DNA of 64,000 bases from Streptomonospora sp. PA3. Its GTDB lineage: Bacteria; Actinomycetota; Actinomycetes; Streptosporangiales; Streptosporangiaceae. Positions 1-8,752 of the stretch are shown in pieces; positions within the stretch are counted from its first letter, which is position 1; the number at the start of each line of letters is the position of its first letter. The stretch is from positions 186,001-250,000 of the forward strand of contig NZ_VTZW01000008.1 of NCBI RefSeq assembly GCF_009728995.1, read 5' to 3'. The notes under the pieces are model-generated. The model saw only the letters and a list, made by a program, of their open reading frames with translations, had not been told where the DNA came from and did not search any database. The translations under genes were made by a program, and so were the position numbers.

Positions 1-1397
1 ACGGCCGCGACGTCGGCGCCGTCGACGCCGCCCTGTCCCGGCGGCTGGGCGAGGGCCGCCACGTCGCGCTGACGGCCGGTCTCGGCCCGGCCGAGCGCTA
101 CCGCCGGTGGCTGGCGGTGCTGCGGGGCCGCGTCCGCGTCGTCGTGGGCACGCGGGCGGCCGCCTTCGCGCCGGTCGCCGATCTCGGCCTGGCGGTCCTC
201 TGGGACGACGGCGACGACGTGCACGCCGACCCGCACGCGCCCTACCCGCACGCGCGCACGGTGCTGTCCCTGCGCGCGCACCGGGCGGGCGCGGCGGCGC
301 TGATCGGCGGCTTCACGTGCACCAGCGAGACCGCCCAGCTCATCGAGTCCGGCTGGGCGCACCCGCTGGCGGCCGACCGGGCGACGGTGCGCGCACGGGC
401 CCCGCGCGTGCAGGCCTCGGGCGACGACAGCGAACTCGCCCGCGACGAGGCCGCCCGCACCGCCCGGATCCCCAGCCTCGCACTGCGCGTCGCCCGCGAG
501 GCCGCCCACAGCGGGCCGGTGCTCATCCAGGTGCCCCGCCGCGGCTACCTGGCCTCGCTGGCCTGCGCGTCCTGCCGGACCCCGGCGCGGTGCGGGTCCT
601 GCCAGGGGCCGCTGGCGGTGCGCGGGGCGCACGCGATGCCCTACTGCCGCTGGTGCGGCCGGATCGCGGGCGAGTGGAGCTGCGCGTCGTGCGGTGGGGC
701 CGGGCTGCGCGCGGGCGTGGTCGGCGCGCGCCGCACCGCCGAGGAGCTGGGGCGGGCGTTCCCCGCTCTGACCGTGCGCACCTCCGGCCGGGAGGAGGTG
801 CTGACCGAGGTCGGCGAGCGGCCCGCGCTGGTGGTGGCCACGCCCGGTGCCGAGCCCGCGGCCCGGGGCGGCTACGCCGCGGCGGTGCTGCTGGACGGGT
901 GGGCGCTGCTGGGGCGCGCCGATCTGCGCGCCTCCGAGGAGGCGCTGCGGCGCTGGTGCAACGCGGCGGCCCTGGTCCGCCCGGCGGCCGAGGGCGGCCG
1001 CGTGGTGGTCGTCGCCGACACGCAGATCCCGGCGACGCAGGCCCTGGTCCGCTGGGACCCGGGCGGCTTCGCCGAGCGCGAGCTCGCCGAGCGGCGCGAG
1101 CTGGGATTCCCACCGGCGGTGACGATGGCGTCGGTCACCGGCGACCCGGCCCACGTGCGCGAACTGCTCGACCAGGTCGCGCTGCCCGCATCGGCCGAGC
1201 TGCTGGGTCCCGTGCCGGTGGGGGGCGGCACGGGCGGGGACGCCGGCGACCCCCCGGCCGAGCGCGCCCTGCTGCGCGTCCCGCGCACCGACACCCCGGC
1301 CCTGGCCGCCGCCCTGAAGTCCGCGGCCTCGGCCCGCAGCGCCCGCAAGGACGAGCATCTGGCCCAGATCCGGATGGATCCGCTGGAAGTGGTGTAG
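1..1397 (+). CDS. priA: Primosomal protein N' (PriA), 3' part, actinobacterial type
   Basis: The gene enters from outside the window; its frame runs from base 3 to the stop at 1397 (about 464 residues visible). PriA recognises stalled or repaired forks and reloads the replisome. The segment RVVVGTRAAAFAP followed by LGLAVLWDDGDD matches the PriA helicase core, and eight cysteines in CxxC pairs (codons about 563-695) form the zinc-binding insertion. Where E. coli PriA has a DEEH Walker B box, this protein reads WDDGDD. Actinobacterial PriA proteins are known to have lost the canonical ATPase motifs, so it may act as a structural restart factor and not as a helicase; the Walker A region lies outside the window. 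In Streptomyces priA follows metK on the same strand. Here it faces metK from about 11 kb away. Identity is secure; the loss of helicase activity is inference. Confidence 0.9.
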   Translation, partial: GRDVGAVDAALSRRLGEGRHVALTAGLGPAERYRRWLAVLRGRVRVVVGTRAAAFAPVADLGLAVLWDDGDDVHADPHAPYPHARTVLSLRAHRAGAAALIGGFTCTSETAQLIESGWAHPLAADRATVRARAPRVQASGDDSELARDEAARTARIPSLALRVAREAAHSGPVLIQVPRRGYLASLACASCRTPARCGSCQGPLAVRGAHAMPYCRWCGRIAGEWSCASCGGAGLRAGVVGARRTAEELGRAFPALTVRTSGREEVLTEVGERPALVVATPGAEPAARGGYAAAVLLDGWALLGRADLRASEEALRRWCNAAALVRPAAEGGRVVVVADTQIPATQALVRWDPGGFAERELAERRELGFPPAVTMASVTGDPAHVRELLDQVALPASAELLGPVPVGGGTGGDAGDPPAERALLRVPRTDTPALAAALKSAASARSARKDEHLAQIRMDPLEVV

Positions 1398-1521
1398 GCC
1401 ACAGGTCGCCTTGCGGCATTCCGGGCCAATTGTCGGAGGGCGGCTCGGGAGAATCGCAGCGTACTCGCCCGTAACCGAACACGGATCCGAATACTGGTCC
1501 TCATGAAAGCGAGGAGGCATC

Positions 1522-2136
1522 ATGGTTGTCATGAGCATCGGCGAGACGGATCCGCGCCCTTTGACCGTCGAGGACCTGGAGCGCATGCCGGACGACGGCA
1601 GGCGGTACGAGCTGGTCGAAGGGCGGCTTGACGTGTCGCCGGCGCCGACCTTCCTGCACAACCTCATCATCGATCGATTGAACTTCGCCCTCACCAAGCA
1701 GGCCCCGAAGGGCTTCATCGTGGTAGGCGGAGTCGGAATCAACTTCAACGCCGACCGCACCCATCACCGGATCCCCGATCTCACGGTGATTCCGCGGACC
1801 GCGCGCGAAACCCCGTACCTCACACGCGCACCCCTGCTGGCTGTGGAGATCGTTTCGAAGTCGAGCGTGTTCCGCGATCACCACACCAAGCGCAACGAGT
1901 ACGCCAAGTTCGGGGTCGAGTCCTACTGGATCATCAACCCCGACGCAGAGGAACCCGGGCTACTGGAGCTCCGCCTGGAAGACGGTCAGTACCGAGAGGA
2001 GTCGCAGACTTTCGGGCGGCAGATCTTCAAGACGGAACATCCCTTTCCCGTGAGTCTGGTCCCCTACTGGCTGCTGGCTGACAGCGACGACTGGGTCGAC
2101 CACATCGACGGCAGCGAGACGACCGACGACTCCTGA
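1522..2136 (+). CDS. Uma2 family (DUF820) putative endonuclease
   Basis: A 204-residue protein of the Uma2/DUF820 family, which has a PD-(D/E)XK nuclease-like fold. The N-terminal RRYELVEGRL, the central H-RIPDLTVI segment, the LAVEIVSKSS strand and the KRNEYAKFGVESYWII block are all family hallmarks. The ATG at 1522 is preceded by GAGGAGG (1511-1517) at 4 nt; a second in-frame ATG at 1531 is 13 nt from it and less likely. It follows priA by 124 bp and is unlikely to share its function. A second, diverged Uma2 gene (11808-12413) points inward from the other side of the accessory block. Biological role unknown; these genes are typically multicopy in actinomycetes. Confidence 0.85.
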   Translation: MVVMSIGETDPRPLTVEDLERMPDDGRRYELVEGRLDVSPAPTFLHNLIIDRLNFALTKQAPKGFIVVGGVGINFNADRTHHRIPDLTVIPRTARETPYLTRAPLLAVEIVSKSSVFRDHHTKRNEYAKFGVESYWIINPDAEEPGLLELRLEDGQYREESQTFGRQIFKTEHPFPVSLVPYWLLADSDDWVDHIDGSETTDDS

Positions 2137-2226
2137 CGGCTCTTAGACCGCACCGAACGATTCGGGTGCGTCCGCATGTGAAGGCGGGCGCGGCGCACCG
2201 GGCGCGCGCCGCGGCCGCCCGCACCC

Positions 2227-3456
2227 TCACTCCGGTCTTGCCGGCTCCGGGGTCCCGGCCAGTGTGTCGCTCGCCGCCTCCAGTTCCAGCAGCATCCGCT
2301 CGGCCTCCACCAGCAGGCCGCCGTGGACGCGGACGTCGCCGAGATCGTCGCCGCCCCCGGTGCCGCTATCGCCGTGGCTCTTGATCCGCGTCATCTCGTC
2401 GTGGAGCTCGCGGGCGCGCACGACGCTGTCGGCGAACTCCTCGCCCACGTCGTCGAGCCGCCCGGGTTCGACGTCGGCGAGCAGGCCGACCGCGGCGCGG
2501 ACGTGGTCCAGGAACTCGCCGTAGCGCTGCAGGAACGCCACCTGCGCCGGGTTGGAGGTGTCGGTGACCCGCCGCAGAATGTCGGTGACCGACCGCAGGC
2601 GCCCGCCCGCGCTGGAGACCTCTCCGATGAGCCGACCGTAGACGTCCAGGTAGGGCCGAGTGCGGTCCAGCAGCCGGCGCGGATTCCAGCGCATGCTCTC
2701 CTGCGCGCCGCCGACCGCGTCCAGGGCCTGGCTGCCCAGCGACTCGATCCGCCGCGCCCGGTAGGCCCAGTCGTCGCCCTCCGAACCGCTCAGGGAGCCG
2801 TCGCGCATCGACGCCGCCATGTCCCCCAGCAGTTCCCGCAGCGACCCGGCGACGCTGGACAGCCCGTACTGCGCGCCGCGGTAGCGCATGGGCGGCAGCA
2901 GCAGCACGTTGACGATCAGCCCGATGGCGCAACCCAGCAGCACCAGTCCGATCAGCTCGGCCAGCACCGCGATGCGGTCGACGGTCTCGCCGCTGGTGAT
3001 GAAGACGGAGTAGGCGAAGAACGCCGAGGTCGTCACCAGGCTGCCCTGCCGGCGCAGCGGGCGCCACTGGCCCAGCAGCAGCGCCGCCACCGCCACCGTG
3101 AAGAAGGTGAGCAGGTTGGGCTCGAAGAAGAACCCCAGCATGCCCTGCAGGGACACGCCCAGGACCGCCGCGGCGACGAAGCGCAGGGAGGACACGACCG
3201 AGTCGCGGACGGTGGCCTGGATGATCAGAATCGCCGCGAACGGCGCGAACGCCGGCGACTGGGCGTGCAGCAGCGGCGCCGCGGTCCCCCAGGCGGCGGT
3301 GGCCGCGATCGCGCTCTTGCCGACCAGCAGCAGCGTGTCGCGTTCCGGCCCGGCGTGGCTGCGGGCGCGCCGCAGCGCGGCGGCGGCGCGGGCCAAACGA
3401 GTGGTGGGGGCGTGGCTCTCGGATGGGCCGGCCTGCGGTTCGGCCGTTTCGGACAT
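2227..3456 (-). CDS. FUSC/aromatic acid exporter-like integral membrane protein
   Basis: About 409 residues. The first half holds hydrophobic segments (LLVGKSAIAATAAWGTAAP, then a FAPFAAILIIQATV segment, LRFVAAAVLGVSLQG, LLTFFTVAVAALLLG, IGLVLLGCAIGLIVNVLLL) typical of the FUSC/ArAE half-transporter fold. The second half is a soluble, helical cytoplasmic region with many Arg/Glu/Leu heptads. Members are thought to export aromatic acids or other small organic anions; the substrate here cannot be told. I chose the ATG at 3456 (MSETAEP) because it has GGGGAG 4 nt upstream; the frame stays open for 26 more codons upstream, but those are proline-rich and look non-coding. It ends 91 bp from the convergent Uma2 gene. 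Confidence 0.75.
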   Translation of the reverse strand: MSETAEPQAGPSESHAPTTRLARAAAALRRARSHAGPERDTLLLVGKSAIAATAAWGTAAPLLHAQSPAFAPFAAILIIQATVRDSVVSSLRFVAAAVLGVSLQGMLGFFFEPNLLTFFTVAVAALLLGQWRPLRRQGSLVTTSAFFAYSVFITSGETVDRIAVLAELIGLVLLGCAIGLIVNVLLLPPMRYRGAQYGLSSVAGSLRELLGDMAASMRDGSLSGSEGDDWAYRARRIESLGSQALDAVGGAQESMRWNPRRLLDRTRPYLDVYGRLIGEVSSAGGRLRSVTDILRRVTDTSNPAQVAFLQRYGEFLDHVRAAVGLLADVEPGRLDDVGEEFADSVVRARELHDEMTRIKSHGDSGTGGGDDLGDVRVHGGLLVEAERMLLELEAASDTLAGTPEPARPE

Positions 3457-3608
3457 GGGGCTCCCCAGGGAAGGCGGGGTCGGGTGGGGTGGGGATCGGA
3501 CCTCGGCACGGCTACCCCCGACCCGAGCGCTCACGCGTGCGGTGCCTCACGCGATCGCCCCGCCGCGTGTCGCCCTTGCCCGCCGACCCGCCCGCGCGTT
3601 ACAGGCGG

Positions 3609-4166
3609 TCAGACCGCGTCGTCCCGGTGCGCCGGGTGCGACCGGTAGAGGTCGCGCAGCAGGGCGACCTCGGCGTGGTGATGGATGATCTCGCGGTTGA
3701 CGTGCAGCGCCAGGGCGGCGAAGGGCAGATGCGACCACTGCGGGGGTTCTGCGGCGCCCACCGGCGCGGCGAACTCGGCGTCGCCGAGCCTGCGCAGATG
3801 TGCGCACCAGCGGTGGTAGGCCCGCTCCAGCCGGTCGAGGGCGGCCTCCGCGCTCCCGGGCAGCAGGGCGTTCTCCCTCGACAGGGTCCGGTCGCCGAAG
3901 TGGTGGTCGATGCGCGTCTCCAGCACGCCCACGATGATGTGGCTCAGCCGCCAGGCGATCGTGGTCACCGGCGGCGGGTCGGGCTCGGGCCATGCGAAGT
4001 CGGCGGCGAAGGAGCCGTCCGGGCGCGGACGCACCGACCAGCAGCCCTCGACCGGCTCCCAGAAGTACTCGTCGTCGTCCAGTCCCTGCAGCCGGGGCCG
4101 CATCGCCTCGGTCCAGTGCTGCTCCAGTTGGCCGAGGATCTCCGCGCCCCACTCCGGCGCCGCCAT
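3609..4166 (-). CDS. DinB/YfiT-like superfamily protein
   Basis: A 185-residue protein of the DinB four-helix metalloenzyme fold. The motif WRLSHIIVGVLETRIDHHFGD carries the first conserved histidine, and LHVNREIIHHHAEVALLRDLY near the C-terminus carries the later metal-ligand histidines, as in bacillithiol/mycothiol-dependent DinB proteins. Many actinobacterial members are mycothiol-dependent S-transferases or maleylpyruvate isomerase-like; which applies here is not visible. The ATG at 4166 has GGGAGGGG just upstream; an upstream in-frame start at 4259 would overlap poor sequence. It lies 96 bp downstream of a methyltransferase gene on the same strand and may be co-transcribed with it. Confidence 0.8.
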   Translation of the reverse strand: MAAPEWGAEILGQLEQHWTEAMRPRLQGLDDDEYFWEPVEGCWSVRPRPDGSFAADFAWPEPDPPPVTTIAWRLSHIIVGVLETRIDHHFGDRTLSRENALLPGSAEAALDRLERAYHRWCAHLRRLGDAEFAAPVGAAEPPQWSHLPFAALALHVNREIIHHHAEVALLRDLYRSHPAHRDDAV

Positions 4167-4262
4167 GGCCCCTCCCGCTGCCGTGCCGCTCGCCTGCCCT
4201 TCGTCCGGACCCGCCCCGCGCCCGTTCTCTCGGACGCCCCCGCTGTCGGCCGCCGGCATCCT

Positions 4263-5075
4263 TCAGCGGCGGCCGACACCGGCGAGGACGCCCGTCGGCT
4301 CCGCGCTGACCTCCTCGTCGGGATAGGGCCACCACGCCATGTCGGCGAGACCGGGCTCGATCAGCGTGAACGGCTCGAACACCGCGGCCGCGACCTCGCG
4401 GCGGTGCGGATCCCCCGCGTGGGAGACCGCCTGGGCGATGGCGACGTGCCCGCCGGGGCCCATCCGCGCGTGCAGCGCGCGGACCAGGTCGCAGACGGGG
4501 ACGCCGTCGCGGCGCAGCGCCGTGGTGTCGGTGATCAGCACCCCCACGGGCTCGGCGAGGTCGACCAGCCCGCTTCCGGCGAGGGCGCCGAGCAGCGTCG
4601 CCGGATCCATGCGGTCCACGGCGACCACGGCCGCGGCCGACTCGCCCTCGCCCGCGCGGCCGCCGCGCAGGGCGGCGCTGGACTCGGCGTCGACGTAGAC
4701 GACGCGGGCGCCGTGGGCGTACTCGCGCGCGGCCCGGCCGATGCCCTCGCCGACCGGCAGGCGCGAGCCCAGGTCGACGAACCGGCGCACCCCGGCGTCG
4801 GCGGCCAGATAGCCGACGGCCCGGCGCAGGAACCCGCGCCGGGCCTCGATCAGGGGGCCGCCCGCCTGCGCCGGCACGTCCGCGCGCGGGCGGGCGGCGG
4901 CGGAACCGCCGCCTTCTCCCGCCTCGCCCGGAGCGCCGGCGGCCGCGCCGCGCGCGCGGCCGGGCGCGGCGGGCACGCGTCCCCGGCGCCCGCCGATGTG
5001 CACGACGCGCTGATCGGGGACCTCGGCCACAGGCTGGTCGTCGTCGATGTGCACCGCTCGCCGGTGGTCAGTCAC
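4263..5075 (-). CDS. SAM-dependent methyltransferase, DUF574/Methyltransf_19 type
   Basis: About 270 residues starting at a GTG with GGGGAG 7 nt upstream. The run EARRGFLRRAVGYLAADAGVRRFVDLGSRLP is the SAM-binding entry of the actinobacterial DUF574 (PF04672) family, and VVYVDAESSAALRGG is the acidic strand that binds the ribose; a later GVLITDTTALRRDG and GPGGHVAIAQAVSHAG complete the Rossmann core. The N-terminal 70 residues are Ala/Gly/Arg-rich and low in complexity. These enzymes are abundant in filamentous actinomycetes, often near regulatory genes; the methyl acceptor is unknown. It reads away from the CoA-transferase gene across a 410-bp divergent region. Confidence 0.8.
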   Translation of the reverse strand: MTDHRRAVHIDDDQPVAEVPDQRVVHIGGRRGRVPAAPGRARGAAAGAPGEAGEGGGSAAARPRADVPAQAGGPLIEARRGFLRRAVGYLAADAGVRRFVDLGSRLPVGEGIGRAAREYAHGARVVYVDAESSAALRGGRAGEGESAAAVVAVDRMDPATLLGALAGSGLVDLAEPVGVLITDTTALRRDGVPVCDLVRALHARMGPGGHVAIAQAVSHAGDPHRREVAAAVFEPFTLIEPGLADMAWWPYPDEEVSAEPTGVLAGVGRR

Positions 5076-5485
5076 GGTCGCGCTCCCCGAGCCGTCGGCC
5101 GGTGCCGCGGTCGCCCGGCGCCGCTACGGGAGCGTGGTGGACACGGCCCGCGGCTCCGGGGCGGTGGCCGGTCGGCCGCCGCACCTTCGTTAGCGCCCGA
5201 TGTTACCGGTTGTGAGCCAGATCATTCACCCGCGGAAAACTTCACCGCTCCTTCTCCCGATGCTCCCCTTGCCATCCGCCCGGGCTCCGCACCCCTGCCG
5301 CAGCCCCTCCCCCGCCGGTGCGACCCCGATTAACAGGCGGCTGCGCCGGTCGTGGATACTGTGAGGCGCCTGACCTCCCGCCGAGGGCGCCGGATCCCGC
5401 TGGTCCCGGCTGCCGCGGTCCCCCAGCACGATCCGGGGGCGTTCGCCTGCCCGGCGGGAGGACCCGGGATTCGAAGGGAGCGGAC
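5076..5485. promoter_or_regulatory. Divergent intergenic region with candidate CoA-transferase promoter
   Basis: 410 bp without a convincing gene. For the plus strand, TTAACA (5330-5335) and GATACT (5355-5360) lie 19 bp apart and could be a weak -35/-10 pair for the CoA-transferase gene. A more AT-rich patch around 5190-5245 may hold the methyltransferase promoter. Both assignments are tentative. Confidence 0.35.
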
Positions 5486-6763
5486 GTGACCGAGGCGGCG
5501 CACGGCGGCGGCACGCCGGGACGCCCCCTGGAGGGGGTCCGCGTGGCCGACCTGTCCCGCGTGCTGGCCGGACCGTACGCGACCATGCTGCTGGCCGACA
5601 TGGGCGCCGACGTGGTCAAGATCGAGCACCCCGAGCGCGGTGACGACACCCGCGCCTGGGGGCCGCCGTGGGCGGGCGGCGAAGCCGGCTACTTCCTCGC
5701 GGTCAACCGCAACAAGCGCAGCCTGGCCGTGGACCTCAAGGATCCCGAGGGCCTGGAGGCGGTGCAGGACATCTGCGCGAGCGCCGACGTCGTCGTACAG
5801 AACTTCCGCCCCGGCGTCGCCGACCGGCTGGGCCTGGGCCACGCCGCCGTGAGCGCGCGCAACCCCGCCGTCGTCTACTGCTCGATCAGCGGATTCGGCC
5901 CCGAGCACGAACCGGCCGAGCGCCCCGGCTTCGACCTCATCGTCCAGGCCGAGAGCGGGTTCATGGCCGCCACCGGCGACGCGGACGGGCCGCCCACCAA
6001 GGCCGGGGTGGCCATCACCGACGTGCTCACCGGCCTCAACGCCGCGGTGTCGATCCTGGGCGCGCTGGTGCGGGCGCGCGCGGCCGGCCGCGGTGAGCAC
6101 ATCAGCGTCTCCCTGGTCAATTCGGCGCTGTCGGGACTGGCCAACGTCACCCAGCAGGCGCTGCTCACCGGCGCGGAACCCCCGCGCGTGGGCAACGCCC
6201 ACGGATCGATCGTGCCGTATCAGGCGTTTCCCACCGCCGACTCCGACATCGTCGTCGCCGCCGGCAACGACGCGCTCTACCGGCGGCTGTGCGAGGTCCT
6301 CGGCCGCGGCGACCTCGCCGCCGACCCGCGGTTCGCCACCAACCCCGACCGGGTCGCGCACCGTGCCGAACTCGTCGCCCAGATCTCCGCGGAGCTGCGC
6401 CGGCGCCCGGCCGAGGAGTGGCTGGAGCTGCTGCTGGAGGCCGGCGTACCGGTGGGGCGGGTGCGCGGTGTCCTCGACGCGCTGCGCAGTGCCGACGCGG
6501 CCGGCGACGACGTGCTGCTGAGCACCCGGCATCCCGCCGCCGGCGAACTGGAGCTGGTGCGCGCCGGCTTCCGGCTGGACTCCGCGGCGCGGGGCGCGGG
6601 CACCACCGCCCCTCCCCCGCTGCTGGGCGAGCACTCGGCGCGCGTGCTGGAGGAGTCAGGCGTGCCCGCCGACCGCGTGGCCCGGCTGATCGCGCGCGGC
6701 GCGGTGCACCAGGCCGGGCAGGGCGGCGGCGCCGCCCCCGCGCACGCGCCGCCCGCCGACTGA
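5486..6763 (+). CDS. CaiB/BaiF family III CoA-transferase
   Basis: 425 residues from the GTG at 5486, which has AGGGAG 5 nt upstream. Family III CoA-transferases move CoA between an acyl-CoA and a free acid through an aspartyl-CoA thioester. The opening GVRVADLSRVLAGPYATMLL, the KIEHPE segment, FRPGVADRLGLG and the GFDLIVQAESG segment with the expected catalytic Asp (about residue 150) are all diagnostic. The next gene encodes a glutaryl-CoA dehydrogenase. In mammals a related family III enzyme (SUGCT) makes glutaryl-CoA from glutarate, so the pair plausibly activates and oxidises glutarate during lysine or tryptophan breakdown. That substrate is inference from context. The C-terminal 20 residues are Ala/Pro-rich. 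Confidence 0.9.
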   Translation: MTEAAHGGGTPGRPLEGVRVADLSRVLAGPYATMLLADMGADVVKIEHPERGDDTRAWGPPWAGGEAGYFLAVNRNKRSLAVDLKDPEGLEAVQDICASADVVVQNFRPGVADRLGLGHAAVSARNPAVVYCSISGFGPEHEPAERPGFDLIVQAESGFMAATGDADGPPTKAGVAITDVLTGLNAAVSILGALVRARAAGRGEHISVSLVNSALSGLANVTQQALLTGAEPPRVGNAHGSIVPYQAFPTADSDIVVAAGNDALYRRLCEVLGRGDLAADPRFATNPDRVAHRAELVAQISAELRRRPAEEWLELLLEAGVPVGRVRGVLDALRSADAAGDDVLLSTRHPAAGELELVRAGFRLDSAARGAGTTAPPPLLGEHSARVLEESGVPADRVARLIARGAVHQAGQGGGAAPAHAPPAD

Positions 6764-6854
6764 CATCCACCGCAGCATCCGCACCGGTCGGCGCGGCACC
6801 GCGCCGACCGGCCCGCCGCAGGACCGCCGGCGAACCCCGAGGAGGAACCCAGCA

Positions 6855-8045
6855 GTGAGCGACCAGCACCGGCCCCAGGCTCCCGATCCGCAGGACTTCC
6901 TCGCGGTCGACTCGACGCTGTCGGCGGAGGAGGCCGACATCCGCGACACGGTCCGCGCATTCGCCGACCGCGAGCTGCGCCCCCACGTCGCCGAGTGGTT
7001 CGAGGCCGGCACGCTGCCCGACCCGCGCGGGCTGGCCCGGGCGTTCGGCGGGCTGGGCGTGCTGGGCATGCACCTGCAGGGCTACGGGTGCGCCGGGGCC
7101 GGTGCGGTCTCCTACGGCCTGGCCTGCCGCGAGTTGGAGGCGGTGGACTCCGGGCTGCGCAGCTTCGTTTCGGTGCAGGGGTCGCTGGCCATGTTCGCCA
7201 TCCACCGGTTCGGCTCCGAGGAGCAGAAGGCCGCCTGGCTGCCGCGGATGGCCGCGGGCGAGGCGATCGGCTGCTTCGGCCTGACCGAGCCCGACTCCGG
7301 CAGCGACCCCGGGTCGATGCGCACCCGCGCCCGGCGCGACGGCTCGGACTGGGTGCTGGACGGCACCAAGATGTGGATCACCAACGGGTCGGTCGCCGAC
7401 GTCGCCGTCGTGTGGGCCGCCACCGACGAGGGGGTCCGCGGGTTCCTGGTGCCCACCGACACCCCCGGCTTCACCGCCAACACGATCCACCGCAAGCTCT
7501 CCCTGCGCGCCTCGATCACCTCCGAGCTGGTGCTGGAGGGCGTGCGGCTGCCGGGCGACGCGCTGCTGCCCGGCTCCTCGGGGCTGGGCTCGCCGCTGTC
7601 CTGCCTCAACGAGGCCCGCTTCGGCATCGTGTGGGGCGCGGCCGGCGCGGCACGCGCCTGCTACAGCGCCGCGCTGGACTACGCGGCCACCCGCGAGCAG
7701 TTCGGCGGCCCCATCGCCGGCTTCCAGCTCACCCAGCGCAAGCTCGCCGACATGGTGCTCGACGTCAACCAGGCCGGGCTGACGGCCCTGCAGATCGGCC
7801 GCCTCAAGGAGGCCGGCGCCTGCCACCGCAACCACATCAGCCTGGGCAAGTTCGGCAACGTCGCCGCCGCCCAGCGCGTGGCCCGCGCCGCACGCTCGCT
7901 GCACGGCGCCAACGGCATCACCCTGGAGTACCCGGTCATGCGGCACATGGTGAACCTGGAGACGGTGGCCACCTACGAGGGCACCGAGGAGATCCACGCG
8001 CTGAGCATCGGGCAGGCGGTGACGGGAATCCCGGCCTTCCGGTAG
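6855..8045 (+). CDS. gcdH: Glutaryl-CoA dehydrogenase-like acyl-CoA dehydrogenase
   Basis: 396 residues from a GTG at 6855 with GAGGAGG 9 nt upstream. The FAD enzyme oxidises and decarboxylates glutaryl-CoA to crotonyl-CoA. It resembles human GCDH closely: LGVLGMHLQGYGCAG, CRELEAVDSGLRS, GCFGLTEPDSGSDPGSM and the C-terminal TYEGTEEIHALSIG with the catalytic glutamate at about residue 375. The substrate-specificity arginine that binds the glutaryl carboxylate lies in SVQ...; RSFVSVQGS matches the GCDH pattern. It sits 91 bp after the family III CoA-transferase gene, and the two probably form an operon. No electron-transfer flavoprotein gene is nearby. Main uncertainty is substrate, since short-chain relatives exist, but the GCDH-type motifs are strong. 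Confidence 0.88.
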   Translation: MSDQHRPQAPDPQDFLAVDSTLSAEEADIRDTVRAFADRELRPHVAEWFEAGTLPDPRGLARAFGGLGVLGMHLQGYGCAGAGAVSYGLACRELEAVDSGLRSFVSVQGSLAMFAIHRFGSEEQKAAWLPRMAAGEAIGCFGLTEPDSGSDPGSMRTRARRDGSDWVLDGTKMWITNGSVADVAVVWAATDEGVRGFLVPTDTPGFTANTIHRKLSLRASITSELVLEGVRLPGDALLPGSSGLGSPLSCLNEARFGIVWGAAGAARACYSAALDYAATREQFGGPIAGFQLTQRKLADMVLDVNQAGLTALQIGRLKEAGACHRNHISLGKFGNVAAAQRVARAARSLHGANGITLEYPVMRHMVNLETVATYEGTEEIHALSIGQAVTGIPAFR

Positions 8046-8140
8046 CCGGACACCCGCCGAGCGCGCCCCCGGCGCGCTCCGGGGTGCGGCCGGTGCGCAC
8101 AAGCACCACAATGGGTGGCAACCGAGCAAGGGAGACGTCG

Positions 8141-8605
8141 ATGCCAGACCAGGTCGGCCGCTTTCCCCGCACACGGCTGCGGCGCACCGCCAACGCCGTC
8201 ATCGCGGGCTTCATCAGGTACGGCATCAGCCCCGGCGACATGCGGCTGCTGACCACGCGCGGCAGCCGGACCGGGTTCCTGCGCACCACGCCCGTCAGCC
8301 TGGTGGAGAACGAGTCCGGCAGGTTCCTCGTCGGGGTCTACGGCGAGACCGGGTGGGTGCGCAACCTCCGCCGCGACGGCTTCGGCACGCTGCGCCACGG
8401 CGGGTGGATCGAACTGATCAGCGTCCTGGAGGCAGACCGCGAGCGCGCGGCCCCGGTGCTCAAGCAGTACCTGGACCACCCGCGCGCGGCGGTGGTGGCC
8501 GACCAGTTCACCGCCGCCCCGGACTCCTCGGTCGACGCCTTCGAGCAGGAGGTCGACACCCACCCGGTCTTCGAGATCGTCCGCAGCACCACCGTGCGCC
8601 TGTAG
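8141..8605 (+). CDS. Deazaflavin (F420)-dependent nitroreductase family protein
   Basis: 154 residues of the split beta-barrel Ddn/FDOR family. MRLLTTRGSRTGFLRTTPVSLVE and the following VGVYGETGWVRNLRRDG segment match the F420-binding core (TTxGRKSGxxRxxPL and WxxNL in Ddn-type proteins). Family members reduce quinones, nitroaromatics or other electron-poor substrates with F420H2; some do not use F420, so the cofactor is probable but unproven. The ATG at 8141 has AAGGGAG 6 nt upstream; another in-frame ATG at 8111 lacks a good site. It lies 95 bp after the glutaryl-CoA dehydrogenase gene on the same strand but need not share its pathway. Confidence 0.82.
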   Translation: MPDQVGRFPRTRLRRTANAVIAGFIRYGISPGDMRLLTTRGSRTGFLRTTPVSLVENESGRFLVGVYGETGWVRNLRRDGFGTLRHGGWIELISVLEADRERAAPVLKQYLDHPRAAVVADQFTAAPDSSVDAFEQEVDTHPVFEIVRSTTVRL

Positions 8606-8752
8606 CCGCCCGCGGGGGTGTACAACCAAAGCAGCACACCGGCCGGGCATCCGGCAGGATGTGCCGGAGACTCCGTTTCGCCAGGCTGAGCGTCCGGGGG
8701 CACGCGCCCCCACCCGGACGTATCCGCGGCCTTGGAAACGGAGCACTCGACG

